From the NCBI GenBank assembly GCA_046594835.1, contig JBKJQZ010000069.1:1-64000 (forward strand): 64,000 bases of DNA. Direction: 5' to 3'. Both the position numbers and the translations under genes were made by a program. Of the stretch, positions 24,534-33,030 are shown piece by piece (the first letter of the stretch is position 1; each line of letters opens with the position of its first letter). This DNA comes from JACCXE01 sp046594835. Its GTDB lineage: Bacteria > Actinomycetota > Acidimicrobiia > Acidimicrobiales > JACCXE01. The notes beneath the pieces are model-generated. The model worked only from the letters and a program-made list of their open reading frames with translations, was not told where the DNA came from and searched no databases.

Positions 24534-25289
24534 TTATTGGTCCGCGTACATGAGCGAGCCGGGCGTGGTGAGCAGCTCACCGGATTCGAGCCAGGTCTTG
24601 AGGCCCGACAGGATCATCGGCCAGCCGCCGTAGATCTGATCGTTTGCGCCTTCGCGCATCTGATCGTGCGTGAGTCTGAGCAGACACGAATCACCGACTG
24701 CTTCGATCTCCCACGTGATGCGCGTCGTGCCCTCTTCTTTCACGTCGTCGCCCCACAGCGCGCGCATCGTTTGCACGAGTCGGCGCGGTGGATCGGTCTC
24801 GACGATCTCGCCCTCGCCCAGCGGCATGCCGTCGGGTGTCGACATCTCGTAGGACGCGCCCTTTGCAAAGCTCGACTTCACGCGCGCACCGAACTGATAC
24901 TTGCTGCGCGTTTCTTCGTCGGTGATCGCCTGCCACAACTTGTCGGGGGTGGTCTTGATGTAGATCTCGTAGATCTTTTCCATCGTGTTCTCCATATCGC
25001 TCTTGAGCTCGCTGAGCGTGGCCGCCCATGGCTCTGCGTATTTGCTTACCCACCGGTCGTGAAGTAGCCGGATGGGAATGGGGTTGAGGAAGTGCAACTT
25101 CTCCCGTCCCCGACGACGGGGGACGACCAGGTGCGCGTCCTCGAGAACCTTGAGGTGCTTCATGACGTTCTGGCGTGTCATGTCGAACCGGGCCTCGAGT
25201 TGGCCGAGCGTTTGGCCGTCCTGACGGAACAACGCATCCAGCAGCGTCCGCCGAGTCGGGTCGGCGATTGCTCTGAATACGTCCTCCAT
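24534..25289 (-). CDS. ArsR-type regulator fused to an SRPBCC (AHSA1-like) domain
   Basis: A 251-residue fusion. Residues 1-95 are a winged-helix ArsR/SmtB-type regulator (VFRAIADPTRRTLLDALFRQDGQTLGQLE, then the recognition helix MTRQNVMKHLKVLEDAHLV). Residues about 105-251 are an SRPBCC/AHSA1 lipid-binding-like domain (IYEIYIKTTPDKLWQAITD ... WEIEAVGDSCLLRLTHDQM). No metal-binding cysteines are present, so it probably senses a hydrophobic ligand through the second domain. The ATG at 25289 has GGTGGG upstream; a TTG at 25313 is less likely. It sits immediately upstream of the VOC gene and may repress its own promoter. Confidence 0.87.
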   Translation of the reverse strand: MEDVFRAIADPTRRTLLDALFRQDGQTLGQLEARFDMTRQNVMKHLKVLEDAHLVVPRRRGREKLHFLNPIPIRLLHDRWVSKYAEPWAATLSELKSDMENTMEKIYEIYIKTTPDKLWQAITDEETRSKYQFGARVKSSFAKGASYEMSTPDGMPLGEGEIVETDPPRRLVQTMRALWGDDVKEEGTTRITWEIEAVGDSCLLRLTHDQMREGANDQIYGGWPMILSGLKTWLESGELLTTPGSLMYADQ

Positions 25290-25305
25290 CGCCCGCCCAC
25301 CATAT

Positions 25306-25321
25306 GTAACCAACTAGTTAC
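25306..25321. promoter_or_regulatory. Inverted repeat upstream of the ArsR-SRPBCC gene
   Basis: GTAAC-CAACTA-GTTAC, a 5-6-5 inverted repeat in a local A+T-rich patch, ends 17 bases before the ATG at 25289 and lies in the gap shared with the divergent ada/alkA gene. It is a candidate autoregulatory operator of the ArsR-type protein. Confidence 0.4.
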
Positions 25322-25396
25322 CTGTCAAGGGTGGTCGCCGACCTACCTGTCGGATTTCCGCTAGTCCTCACACCCGTGGCGTGCCAGAGTGGCGGC

Positions 25397-26848
25397 GTGC
25401 ACGAGGACTTCGACCGCTGCTACCGGGCGGTGCAGTCCAAGGACGCACGCTTCGACGGTTGGTTCGTCACGGCGGTTCTAACGACGAAGATTTACTGCCG
25501 GCCGAGCTGCCCGGTGCGTCCACCGCTGGCCAAGAACATGCGTTTCTTACCGTCGGCTGCGGCCGCGCAACAGGCGGGGTTCCGGGCGTGCAAGCGGTGC
25601 CGGCCCGACGCGTCGCCCGGTTCGCCGGAGTGGAACCTGCGCTCCGACCTCGTGTCGCGCGCCATGCGACTTATCGGAGACGGGGTGGTCGACCGCGAAG
25701 GCGTGTCGGGCCTCGCGTCACGCCTGGGTTACTCCACCCGTCAGCTCGAGCGGCACCTCCAGGCTGAGGTCGGCGCCGGGCCGCTAGCGGTTGCTCGTGC
25801 GCAACGCGCCCAGACCGCACGTCTCCTTATTGAGACGACCGAGATGCCCTTCAGCGCGGTGGCCTTCGGTGCGGGTTTCGCGTCGATCCGTCAGTTCAAC
25901 GACACGGTCCGCCTCGTCTTTGACGGCACGCCGACCGGACTGCGTGAGCAGGCGCGTCGGCGCAAGACCATTACTGCGCCGGGCTCGCTGTCGTTCCGGC
26001 TCCCGTTCCGCAAGCCGTTCGCCGCTGACCCGTTGTTCGGCCGGCTGGTCTCGGTGGGGGTGCCCGGCGTTGAGGAGTTTCGCGACGGCGCCTACCGGCG
26101 CACGATGCGGCTGCCACATGGCACATGCATCGCCGAGCTCTCGCCGACTCCCGATTTCATCGCGTGCCGGTTGATCCTCGACGACGTGCGCGACATCACC
26201 ACTGCGATCGCGCGCTGCCGGCGCCTGCTCGACCTCGACGCCGACCCCGAGGCGATCGACGCCGCGCTCGGTGCGGACCCCTATCTGAAGGAGCTCATCG
26301 AAAAGCACCCCGGCATCCGCATTCGCCGCACGACCGACGAACACGAGACAGCGGTACGGGTTGTGCTCGGCCAGCAGGTCACGCTCGCCGCCGCGCGCAA
26401 CCACGCGGGCCGACTCGTGGAGACCTGTGGGACACCGATCGAGGACGCGAGCGGTGGGCTCACCTACCTGTTCCCGTCGCTCGACGAACTCGCATCCTTC
26501 GACGCGACCACGCTGCGCATGCCGGCCTCGCGGCAGCGCACGCTGCGCGGCGTAATCGACGCATTGGCAAACGGATCTGTGGTGCTCGACGCCGGTGCCG
26601 AGTGGGCGCGGGCGCGTGAACAGTTGCTTGCGTTGCCGGGCATCGGGCCCTGGTCGGCCGAGATGATCGCAATGCGCGCTCTCGGGGATCCCGACGCCTT
26701 CCCCGCGACTGACGCGGGGGTGCTCAGCGCCGCGCGCACGGCGGGCGCGCCCGGCGATCTGTCGGCGTACGCGCACGAACACTGGCGGCCCTGGCGGTCC
26801 TACGCCGTCCACTACCTCTGGGCTGCGAACACGAAAGGCGAAGCATGA
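25397..26848 (+). CDS. Ada/AlkA-type fusion: methylphosphotriester sensor plus 3-methyladenine DNA glycosylase
   Basis: A 483-residue repair protein. The N-terminal Ada zinc domain has four cysteines (KIYCRPSCPVRPP, FRACKRCRPD), one of which accepts a methyl group. An AraC-type helix-turn-helix follows (about residues 85-185), then an AlkA N-terminal domain and a helix-hairpin-helix glycosylase domain (about 295-480) with LLALPGIGPWSAEMIAMRAL and the catalytic aspartate in FPATDAGV. It can sense alkylation and excise damaged bases. The GTG at 25397 precedes the HEDFDRCYRAVQSKD start typical of the Ada domain. Its stop overlaps the Ogt start (ATGA), so the two repair genes are coupled. Confidence 0.92.
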   Translation: MHEDFDRCYRAVQSKDARFDGWFVTAVLTTKIYCRPSCPVRPPLAKNMRFLPSAAAAQQAGFRACKRCRPDASPGSPEWNLRSDLVSRAMRLIGDGVVDREGVSGLASRLGYSTRQLERHLQAEVGAGPLAVARAQRAQTARLLIETTEMPFSAVAFGAGFASIRQFNDTVRLVFDGTPTGLREQARRRKTITAPGSLSFRLPFRKPFAADPLFGRLVSVGVPGVEEFRDGAYRRTMRLPHGTCIAELSPTPDFIACRLILDDVRDITTAIARCRRLLDLDADPEAIDAALGADPYLKELIEKHPGIRIRRTTDEHETAVRVVLGQQVTLAAARNHAGRLVETCGTPIEDASGGLTYLFPSLDELASFDATTLRMPASRQRTLRGVIDALANGSVVLDAGAEWARAREQLLALPGIGPWSAEMIAMRALGDPDAFPATDAGVLSAARTAGAPGDLSAYAHEHWRPWRSYAVHYLWAANTKGEA

Positions 26849-27357
26849 AGCGTCACGAAACCAAGGTCACGCGTGCGCGCACGCTCGAGACGCCGATCGG
26901 CGACATCACCCTCGGCGGCGACGACGACGTCCTGACGCAACTCGTGATGCACGAGCAGCGGCACGCGCCGCTCGACATCGACGAATGGCCCCAGGACCCG
27001 AACGCGTTCGGTGACGTTGTGGATCAGCTGAAGGCGTACTGGGAAGGCGATCTCGCCGACTTCGACGTCGACATGCGGCTCGAGGGCACCGAGTTTCAAC
27101 AGCGCGTCTGGCGGGGGCTGCAAGAGATCCCCTACGGCGAGACGTGGTCCTACGGCCAGCTCGCCGATCACATCGGCGCCCACGGCGCGCAGCGCGCGGT
27201 GGGCCTCGCGAACGGCAAGAACCCCGTTGCCATCATCGTGCCGTGCCACCGCGTGATCGGATCGAGCGGCACCCTCGTTGGCTACGGCGGCGGGCTTGAC
27301 CGCAAAGGGTTTCTGCTCGCGCTCGAAGGCGCGATGCACGCGCCGCGGCTGCTCTAG
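26845..27357 (+). CDS. ogt: Methylated-DNA--protein-cysteine methyltransferase
   Basis: The 170-residue protein removes methyl groups from O6-methylguanine by suicidal transfer to C134 in the signature IVPCHRVIGSSG. The DNA-binding helix-turn-helix region is EFQQRVWRGLQEIPYGETWSYGQLA, typical of the family. Length is normal. It overlaps the Ada/AlkA gene by four bases, giving a two-gene adaptive-response operon. Its stop shares CTAG with the stop of the convergent carbonic anhydrase. Confidence 0.93.
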   Translation: MKRHETKVTRARTLETPIGDITLGGDDDVLTQLVMHEQRHAPLDIDEWPQDPNAFGDVVDQLKAYWEGDLADFDVDMRLEGTEFQQRVWRGLQEIPYGETWSYGQLADHIGAHGAQRAVGLANGKNPVAIIVPCHRVIGSSGTLVGYGGGLDRKGFLLALEGAMHAPRLL

Positions 27358-27851
27358 AGCGCGGCCGGAGCGAGTTCGCCGGTGTGCACGTCGTAGACGA
27401 AGCCGGCGATCTCGGTGGTGCTCGGAATGAGCGTGCAATCGCGCAGGATCGCGATGTCGTCGCGTAGAGCGTCGGCCTGGCTGGTCATGGCCAGGAACTC
27501 GACGCCCGACGTATCGGCACCACTCGCCTCAGCTACTCGCGCTGCGATCTCGGCCTCGCTCGACTTCGCCATTGCGCAGTCGGTGTGCTGGACCACGCAG
27601 ATGCGTTCGACGCCAAGGAGGTTCGTGGCGAGGATCAACGAACGAAGCGCGTCATTGGTGATACGAGCGCCGGCGTTGCGGATGATTTTGGCGTCGCCAG
27701 GGATGAGGCCGAGCATCGCGAGCGGGTCGATACGCGAGTCGATGCAGGTAACAACCGCCAACTTCTTTGCGGCGGTGCCGGCAACGCCCGAGTCGTGAAA
27801 CTTCGATGCGTAGCGCTTGTTCGCGGCGAGGAGATCGTCGAACATGACCAC
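27354..27851 (-). CDS. Beta-carbonic anhydrase-like protein
   Basis: A 165-residue zinc enzyme family member that interconverts CO2 and bicarbonate. The zinc ligands C36, H89 and C92 are present (VVTCIDSRIDP, VVQHTDCAM), as is the catalytic D38-R40 pair. The protein is short, as in the type II/mycobacterial beta-CA group, and lacks a signal peptide, so it is cytoplasmic. The start is ATG at 27851, or ATG at 27845 two codons later. It is monocistronic and convergent with ogt, overlapping by four bases. Confidence 0.88.
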   Translation of the reverse strand: MVMFDDLLAANKRYASKFHDSGVAGTAAKKLAVVTCIDSRIDPLAMLGLIPGDAKIIRNAGARITNDALRSLILATNLLGVERICVVQHTDCAMAKSSEAEIAARVAEASGADTSGVEFLAMTSQADALRDDIAILRDCTLIPSTTEIAGFVYDVHTGELAPAAL

Positions 27852-27859
27852 TAGTTCTA

Positions 27860-29227
27860 CTAGCGAGCTACGGCGACTCGTGTACCGGCGGGGATGCGGC
27901 TGTAGGCGTAGAAGCCGGGATCCGCGGTCGCGCCGCTGGTGCTTGTGAAGACCCGGACGTGCGGATCGCCGCCGAGGTAGGGGCCCGTCACGATTTCGTT
28001 GCCCGCGGCGAGGTTGGCGTTGCCGACGGCAACCGATACCCCGCCGTTGAACGCAGGGTCGTACGCGTAGAACCCAGGCCCGAACTTGGTGCCGTCGGCG
28101 GTGAAGATCGCGACGTGGGGCCCACCGCCGGGTCGGGTGCCGGTGACGATCTCGGCCTTGGCGTCGCCGGCCACGTTGCCGGCGGCGACGTTGAGGCCAC
28201 CGAAGTAGTTCGGTGCGTACGCGAAGAACCCGGGACCGTTGGCGGTGCCGTTGCCCTCGAAGACGCGCAGGTGCGGGCCGCCGCCCGGGCCGGCACCGGT
28301 GACGATCTCGTCTCGGCCGTCTCCATCGACGTCTGCGGCCGCAACCGACACGCCACCGCCGAACGACGGGTTGTACGCGTAGAAGCTCGCAAGCAGATTG
28401 CCGGCTACATCGGTGACCACGACGAGCGGACCGCCGCCGGGGCCAGCCGCGGAGATGATCTCCTTGGCGGAATCACCAAGCACGTCGCCGATCGCGACGC
28501 TCACTTCGCCGTTGAACGAACCAAACGGCGTGAAACTCGACGAGCCGCCGCTGTCGCCCCAGTACACGCCGACAGTGGTCTGGCCCGGGTTCGAACCGAC
28601 GACGACGTCGGGCACGGTGTCGGCGTCGAGGAAGCCCGCGGCGACCGATGCGCCCCGGCCACCGCCGTCGTCGAACGCGTAGAAGTTGGTGGCCTTTACG
28701 GCGCCGGCCGCGTTCATGCCCTTCACGTGTGCGGGGCACGGGATGGACTGGTCTTGATCCGGAGGGCCGAAGCCGTAGCCGCAGGCGCCTTGGCCGAGAC
28801 CCGTAAAGATCGTCGGCGCGTCCGTCGTGGTGCGTTGGGTCGACGCGAACGCCTGGCGATGCGAGAGGTTGCCGCAGCTGGCGCGCACTTCGAGATCGAT
28901 GGGGTCTTCGGCGGGAAACTGCTGGGTCGACGAGATGTCGTTGGTCAACGTCGCACTGAATTCGTTGTTCTGATCGGTCTGGGTTGACTCGGTGTCGATC
29001 GGTGGCGGCAGTGCGTCGGAGCGCGTCGGGAAGCCGAGCGTCAGGTTCACCGTTGCGCCTGCCGAGCAGTAACCGGTGACCGTGAGCTGCGTGCCCGAGG
29101 GCCCGGCGACCGGCGACACTTTGAAGAACAACGCCGGCGCGGGCAACGACAGCGCGTGCGAGGTAGGCGTGGTTGCAAAGGGGGCGATCAGGGCGACGGC
29201 GGCAACAGCCGCAAAGCGGATCCGCAT
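27860..29227 (-). CDS. Secreted FG-GAP/VCBS beta-propeller protein
   Basis: A 455-residue exported protein with a signal peptide (MRIRFAAVAAVALIAPFATTPTSHA) and an N-terminal Ig-like region (VSPVAGPSGTQLTVTGYC). From about residue 180 it contains five or six FG-GAP-type repeats of the form FYAYDPAFNGGVSVAVGN...EIVTGPGGGPHVRVF, usually folding as a beta-propeller; one repeat has a canonical DVDGDGRDE calcium loop. The final blade ends at the stop, so there is no anchor. It likely binds surface or extracellular partners; the ligand is unknown. Signal and repeats are seen directly; the function is inference. Confidence 0.85.
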   Translation of the reverse strand: MRIRFAAVAAVALIAPFATTPTSHALSLPAPALFFKVSPVAGPSGTQLTVTGYCSAGATVNLTLGFPTRSDALPPPIDTESTQTDQNNEFSATLTNDISSTQQFPAEDPIDLEVRASCGNLSHRQAFASTQRTTTDAPTIFTGLGQGACGYGFGPPDQDQSIPCPAHVKGMNAAGAVKATNFYAFDDGGGRGASVAAGFLDADTVPDVVVGSNPGQTTVGVYWGDSGGSSSFTPFGSFNGEVSVAIGDVLGDSAKEIISAAGPGGGPLVVVTDVAGNLLASFYAYNPSFGGGVSVAAADVDGDGRDEIVTGAGPGGGPHLRVFEGNGTANGPGFFAYAPNYFGGLNVAAGNVAGDAKAEIVTGTRPGGGPHVAIFTADGTKFGPGFYAYDPAFNGGVSVAVGNANLAAGNEIVTGPYLGGDPHVRVFTSTSGATADPGFYAYSRIPAGTRVAVAR

Positions 29228-29274
29228 AGCGACAGCGTACGCCTGTGGGAATGCGGCAGGATTCCGAGGTGACG

Positions 29275-29973
29275 ATGCACCGGTGGCTGTTCGTGGGCCT
29301 TGCGATCATGGCTGCGGTCGGCGGTGTGGGCGCGGCGTTGGTGAGCGGCCAGCACCCCACTAACCCGTCGCTTGGTCTCGAACTCATTGCGATGGCGAAG
29401 GATTCGAGTGCCGATGGCAACGTGCTGCAGTTCGGCGGTGACGGGGGAGGTGGCCCGTTCGCGCGACCGTCGATTCCTGATAGCGAACAGCTCGCCAACC
29501 TCCAGAAGACCGCAGAGCAATTGCAGACCGAGCGCGCCACTCGCTTGCGGGCGATCGTCGATGAGTACGGGTGGCCGGGTAAGCGCCTCGTAGGCCACGA
29601 CGGTGCGCACGCGGCGTTCGAACTCTTGCGCCAAGTGGACGACGTTGCGTTTCAGCAACGAGCCCTCGATCTGATGCAACGCCTGCGCGCGGGGGACGTC
29701 GACAAGTTTGATCTGGCCGCCCAAACCGATCGCGTCGCGGTGCAGCGTCAGCAGCCGCAGACCTACGGCACGCAGGTCAACTGTGACTACGACACCGGCG
29801 AGGTGGTGGTGGCGGGCGGGCTGATCGACGAGGCGCACGTCGACGAACGCCGCGCGGCCATCGGCCTCCCGTCGCTCGCGCTCGATATGAAGGACGCTCG
29901 TTACAAGTTCGGCTCGTGCGTAGCGGACGAACGCTTTGGTCCACCCGTTACCGCCGTGGTCGCGCCCGGCTAG
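29275..29973 (+). CDS. DUF6624-type exported protein
   Basis: A 232-residue protein starting with a signal peptide or membrane anchor (MHRWLFVGLAIMAAVGGVGAAL). The C-terminal domain resembles DUF6624: LRAIVDEYGWPGKRLVGHDGAHAAFELLRQVD, then LAAQTDRVAVQRQQPQTYGTQVNCDY and IDEAHVDERRAAIGLPSLA. The function of this domain is unknown. The ATG at 29275 lies behind GAGGTGA; a longer frame from 29245 adds only a polar leader before the signal peptide. It is divergent from the FG-GAP gene and convergent with the Nfu_N gene, sharing a CTAG stop. Confidence 0.75.
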   Translation: MHRWLFVGLAIMAAVGGVGAALVSGQHPTNPSLGLELIAMAKDSSADGNVLQFGGDGGGGPFARPSIPDSEQLANLQKTAEQLQTERATRLRAIVDEYGWPGKRLVGHDGAHAAFELLRQVDDVAFQQRALDLMQRLRAGDVDKFDLAAQTDRVAVQRQQPQTYGTQVNCDYDTGEVVVAGGLIDEAHVDERRAAIGLPSLALDMKDARYKFGSCVADERFGPPVTAVVAPG

Positions 29974-30200
29974 AGCTTCGCGGCGGCGCTTTGCACTGCC
30001 GCAACGATCGGGTCCCACTCGGCGCCGCCGGCGCGCGTGACGGTCACGAAGTCAACTACACCAAACACTGACGCCACGCCCTCGATCGCCAGCAATTCCT
30101 GGCCGAACGCGCTGGCCTCGAGGTTGTCGGGCACGTTCGTGTCGAGCGTGAACTTCATCGCGTTCGGGTTGGGGGTGGGCGAAGGCGAAGCGGTGGCCAT
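29970..30200 (-). CDS. Nfu/NifU N-terminal domain protein
   Basis: A 76-residue protein matching the Nfu N-terminal domain: TPNPNAMKFTLDTNVP, LLAIEGVASVFGVVDFVTVTR. In full-length Nfu scaffolds this domain precedes the iron-sulfur-binding CxxC domain, which is absent here, so it is a stand-alone Nfu_N protein; such small forms occur in other actinobacteria. It may help iron-sulfur assembly, perhaps for the nearby Rieske protein, but that is inference. The ATG at 30200 begins the MATASPSP leader. The stop overlaps that of the DUF6624 gene by four bases. Confidence 0.8.
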   Translation of the reverse strand: MATASPSPTPNPNAMKFTLDTNVPDNLEASAFGQELLAIEGVASVFGVVDFVTVTRAGGAEWDPIVAAVQSAAAKL

Positions 30201-30272
30201 GGGTGCAGTCTTACCGCATTCGCCATACCCTGCGGTACGGCACGCCGTGGCGAAATCTGCAACGATGCGCCC

Positions 30273-30668
30273 ATGGCTACGCAGATCCCGCTCGTCGATT
30301 ACTTGGTACTCGGCGACAACCCTCATCTTCAGGGCCACACGTGTACGAGCTGCGGTGCGATCTTCTTCGATCGCCGCAACGCCTGCGCGTCGTGCTCCAA
30401 TACCGAGTTCAAGCTCACCGACGTCGCGACCGAAGGCGTGCTGCGCACGTTCACGATCGTGTCGCTCGCAGCACCCGGCATCCCGGTGCCCTTCGTAGCG
30501 GCCGTGGTCGACTGCGACGGCGTATCGGTGCGCGGCAACATCATCAATACCGAGCCGGACCCCGATCACGTGCAAACCGGCATGAAGGTTCGCCTCGCCA
30601 CCCAGCTGGTTGGCACCGACGACGACGGCACCGAGGCCATTGGCTTCGGCTTCGAGCCGATTTCCTAA
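30273..30668 (+). CDS. DUF35 zinc-ribbon/OB-fold protein
   Basis: A 131-residue acyl-CoA-associated OB-fold protein. The zinc ribbon has C24, C27, C38 and C41 (CTSCGAIFFDRRNACASC), followed by an OB fold (VLRTFTIVSLAAPGIPVPFVAAVVDCDG). DUF35 proteins bind acyl-CoA and work with thiolase-type partners, and the next gene is such a thiolase, 12 bp downstream. The pair probably acts as one complex in lipid, sterol or related acyl-CoA metabolism; the substrate is inferred only from context. Confidence 0.88.
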   Translation: MATQIPLVDYLVLGDNPHLQGHTCTSCGAIFFDRRNACASCSNTEFKLTDVATEGVLRTFTIVSLAAPGIPVPFVAAVVDCDGVSVRGNIINTEPDPDHVQTGMKVRLATQLVGTDDDGTEAIGFGFEPIS

Positions 30669-30680
30669 GGAGACACGACC

Positions 30681-31880
30681 ATGGCGACTGACGACGTTTA
30701 CATCCTCGGCATTGTGATGACCAAGTTCGGGAAGCACCCGGACAAAGACATCATCGACCTCGCATCGGAAGCCGCGCTTGGCGCGATCGCCGACGCGGGC
30801 ATCTCCATGAAGGAAGTCGGCATCCTCGGATTCGGCAACCTCATGGGGCAAAACAGCGGCCAGATGCTGCAGAAGCAGATCGGCCAAACGGGCATCCCCG
30901 TCTACAACGTGTCGAACGCGTGCGCGACGGGCGCGACCGCGCTTCGCACCGTGGTCATGGCGATCAAGGCGGGCGAGACCGACTGCGGCATGGCCGTCGG
31001 CGTAGAGAAGCTCGCCGGCGCAGGCCTGCTCGGTGGCAACGCGCCGCGTAGCGACAAGAACGAGTACAAGCCCTCGGGCCGCTTCGGTTCTGTCGCCGGC
31101 ACCGACGGTCGCATCGGCACCAACACGATGCCCGGTGTGTTTGCACAAATCGGCATGGAGTACGGCCACAAGTACGGCGGCGCGAGCTTCGAACTGTTCG
31201 CCAAGATCAGCGAGAAGAACCACGCGCACTCCACGCTCAATCCCCTCGCGGCGTACACGAAGAAGATGACGCTCGAAGAGATCATGGGCGACGTGATGAT
31301 CGCCTACCCGAACACGCGTCCCATGTGCTCGGCCAACTGTGACGGCGCGGCCGCTGCGGTCGTGGTGAGTGGCACCAAGCTCAAGACGCTGTCGCTTGCA
31401 CAGCAGAAGCGCGCAGTGAAGATCAGCGCGTCGATCCTCACCACCGACCCGTACCAAGAGGCCTGCCAGGTTCTCCCCGACGTGAACGCGCTCACGAAGA
31501 TGGCGGCCAAGCAGGCGTACGAGCAAGCCGGGGTCGGCCCGTCGGACCTCAACCTGGTTGAGCTGCACGACTGTTTCGCCACCGCCGAGCTGGTTCACTA
31601 CGACAACCTCGGCCTGTGTGAAGAGGGCGGCGCCGCCGACTTCTTCCTCTCAGGTGCGACCTGGCGTGACGGCACGATGCCGGTCAACGTCTCGGGGGGC
31701 CTCGAGTCCAAGGGTCACCCGATCGCCGCAACCGGCATTGCGAACATCTGGGAGGTCTGTCATCACCTGCGTGGTGAAGCGGGCGACCGTCAGATCGAGG
31801 GTGCCAAGGTCGGGCTGGCACACGTCATCGGCCTCGGCAACGCGTGCGGCGTGCACATCCTTGAGAAGAGCGCGTTCTAA
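30681..31880 (+). CDS. Thiolase-family acyltransferase (SCP2-thiolase-like)
   Basis: A 399-residue thiolase with the nucleophilic cysteine C81 in VYNVSNACATGATALR, the C-terminal GGLESKGHPIAATG histidine motif and the second cysteine in GLGNACGVH, so it is expected to be catalytically complete. It resembles the SCP2/non-specific lipid-transfer thiolase group that pairs with DUF35 proteins. The ATG at 30681 follows AAGGAGA. The TAA stop at 31878-31880 is followed directly, in the same frame, by the N-terminal codons of the Rieske protein, an unusual junction. Confidence 0.9.
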   Translation: MATDDVYILGIVMTKFGKHPDKDIIDLASEAALGAIADAGISMKEVGILGFGNLMGQNSGQMLQKQIGQTGIPVYNVSNACATGATALRTVVMAIKAGETDCGMAVGVEKLAGAGLLGGNAPRSDKNEYKPSGRFGSVAGTDGRIGTNTMPGVFAQIGMEYGHKYGGASFELFAKISEKNHAHSTLNPLAAYTKKMTLEEIMGDVMIAYPNTRPMCSANCDGAAAAVVVSGTKLKTLSLAQQKRAVKISASILTTDPYQEACQVLPDVNALTKMAAKQAYEQAGVGPSDLNLVELHDCFATAELVHYDNLGLCEEGGAADFFLSGATWRDGTMPVNVSGGLESKGHPIAATGIANIWEVCHHLRGEAGDRQIEGAKVGLAHVIGLGNACGVHILEKSAF

Positions 31881-32963
31881 CTGTCTCGATCGGTCGCATT
31901 TCCGAAGCAGTACTGGTATCCGGTTTGCCAGTCGAAGGATCTTCGACGTAACAAACCGGTGTCCGTCACGTTGATGGACGAGCCGCTGGCGGTCTTTCGA
32001 GACGCCAGTGGCTCGCCGCGTGCGGTGCTTGATCGCTGCCCGCACCGCAACGCCGCGTTATCCGATGGGCGCGTCGCGTCCGACGGCAACCTCGAGTGCC
32101 CGTACCACGGGTGGCGTTTTGACGGCACGGGCGAGTGCCGCGCCGTGCCCGGCTTGTTCGAAGGTGACGCAGCTCCAGCAACGGCGCGACGCGTGTCGTC
32201 GCACGCCGCGACCGAACGCGACGGCTTCGTGTACGTGTGGGCCGCGCCGGGTGCTGAGCCGACGCGCGAAGCGTTCGCGATGCCGGACCTGCTCAAGGAA
32301 GGCCGAAAGCCCTGGCAGATCGGCCAGGTGGTGTTTCCGTGCGACCTCGACGCCACGCTGCACGCTGCGCTCGAGAACACGCTCGACGTGCCCCACACCG
32401 CGTTCTTGCATAAGGGCATCTTTCGCGGCAAGCGACTGAAGGAACTCACGGCGGTGCGTCGCGACTTTGACGGCGGCGTGGAGGTGGAGTTCCTCGGTGA
32501 GCCGGTCGGCCTCGGCCCGATCCAGGGCGGCCCGTTCGCGAAGAAGACGTTCCAACACTGGGACCGCTTTCTCATGCCGCACGTCGCGCAGGTTGAGTAC
32601 CGCGTTGAAGACTGGCTCGAGATCTTCAACAACGTGATCCACGTGCCGCTCTCGCCGACGGTCACGCGCGCGTGGTTCGTGTTCCGGTGGTGGACGCCGC
32701 TGCCGGCCCGATTGATCGCGCCGATCGTGAGCGCGCAGGGCCGTTTCGTATTGCGTCAGGACAAGCACGCGATGGCTGCACAGTCCAAGAACATCGACCG
32801 CTTCGGCGGCGAACGCTTCGCGTCGACGGACCTCGACTTGCTGGGCGCCGCAATCTGGCGGCTGCTGCGTCAGGCCGAGCGGGCCGAGGAAGCAGAGATG
32901 CGACCGTCGCAGCTTGACGAGTCGCTCGTCGAAGGCGCGACCCACCTCACCTTCGAGGCCTGA
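31881..32963 (+). CDS. Rieske 2Fe-2S aromatic-ring-hydroxylating oxygenase-type protein
   Basis: A 360-residue oxygenase alpha-subunit-like protein. The Rieske cluster ligands are in CPHRN and CPYHGW (C53, H55, C73, H76 from the CTG). The mononuclear iron site is likely in ALENTLDVPHTAFLHKG, with the D-x2-H-x4-H spacing. The conserved opening FPKQYWYPVCQSKDLRRNKP lies upstream of the first canonical start, GTG at 31959, and no ATG, GTG or TTG precedes it. I place the start at CTG 31881, directly after the thiolase stop, with GAGAAGAG as a possible ribosome binding site. It probably hydroxylates a lipid or steroid-like substrate; a reductase partner is not in the window. Confidence 0.85.
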   Translation: MSRSVAFPKQYWYPVCQSKDLRRNKPVSVTLMDEPLAVFRDASGSPRAVLDRCPHRNAALSDGRVASDGNLECPYHGWRFDGTGECRAVPGLFEGDAAPATARRVSSHAATERDGFVYVWAAPGAEPTREAFAMPDLLKEGRKPWQIGQVVFPCDLDATLHAALENTLDVPHTAFLHKGIFRGKRLKELTAVRRDFDGGVEVEFLGEPVGLGPIQGGPFAKKTFQHWDRFLMPHVAQVEYRVEDWLEIFNNVIHVPLSPTVTRAWFVFRWWTPLPARLIAPIVSAQGRFVLRQDKHAMAAQSKNIDRFGGERFASTDLDLLGAAIWRLLRQAERAEEAEMRPSQLDESLVEGATHLTFEA

Positions 32964-33030
32964 CCGAGGCCAACTCGTCCCGCGAATCGACGCATAGGAG
33001 GTCGTTTCGCAGAACAGGTTCGGGGTTGGG

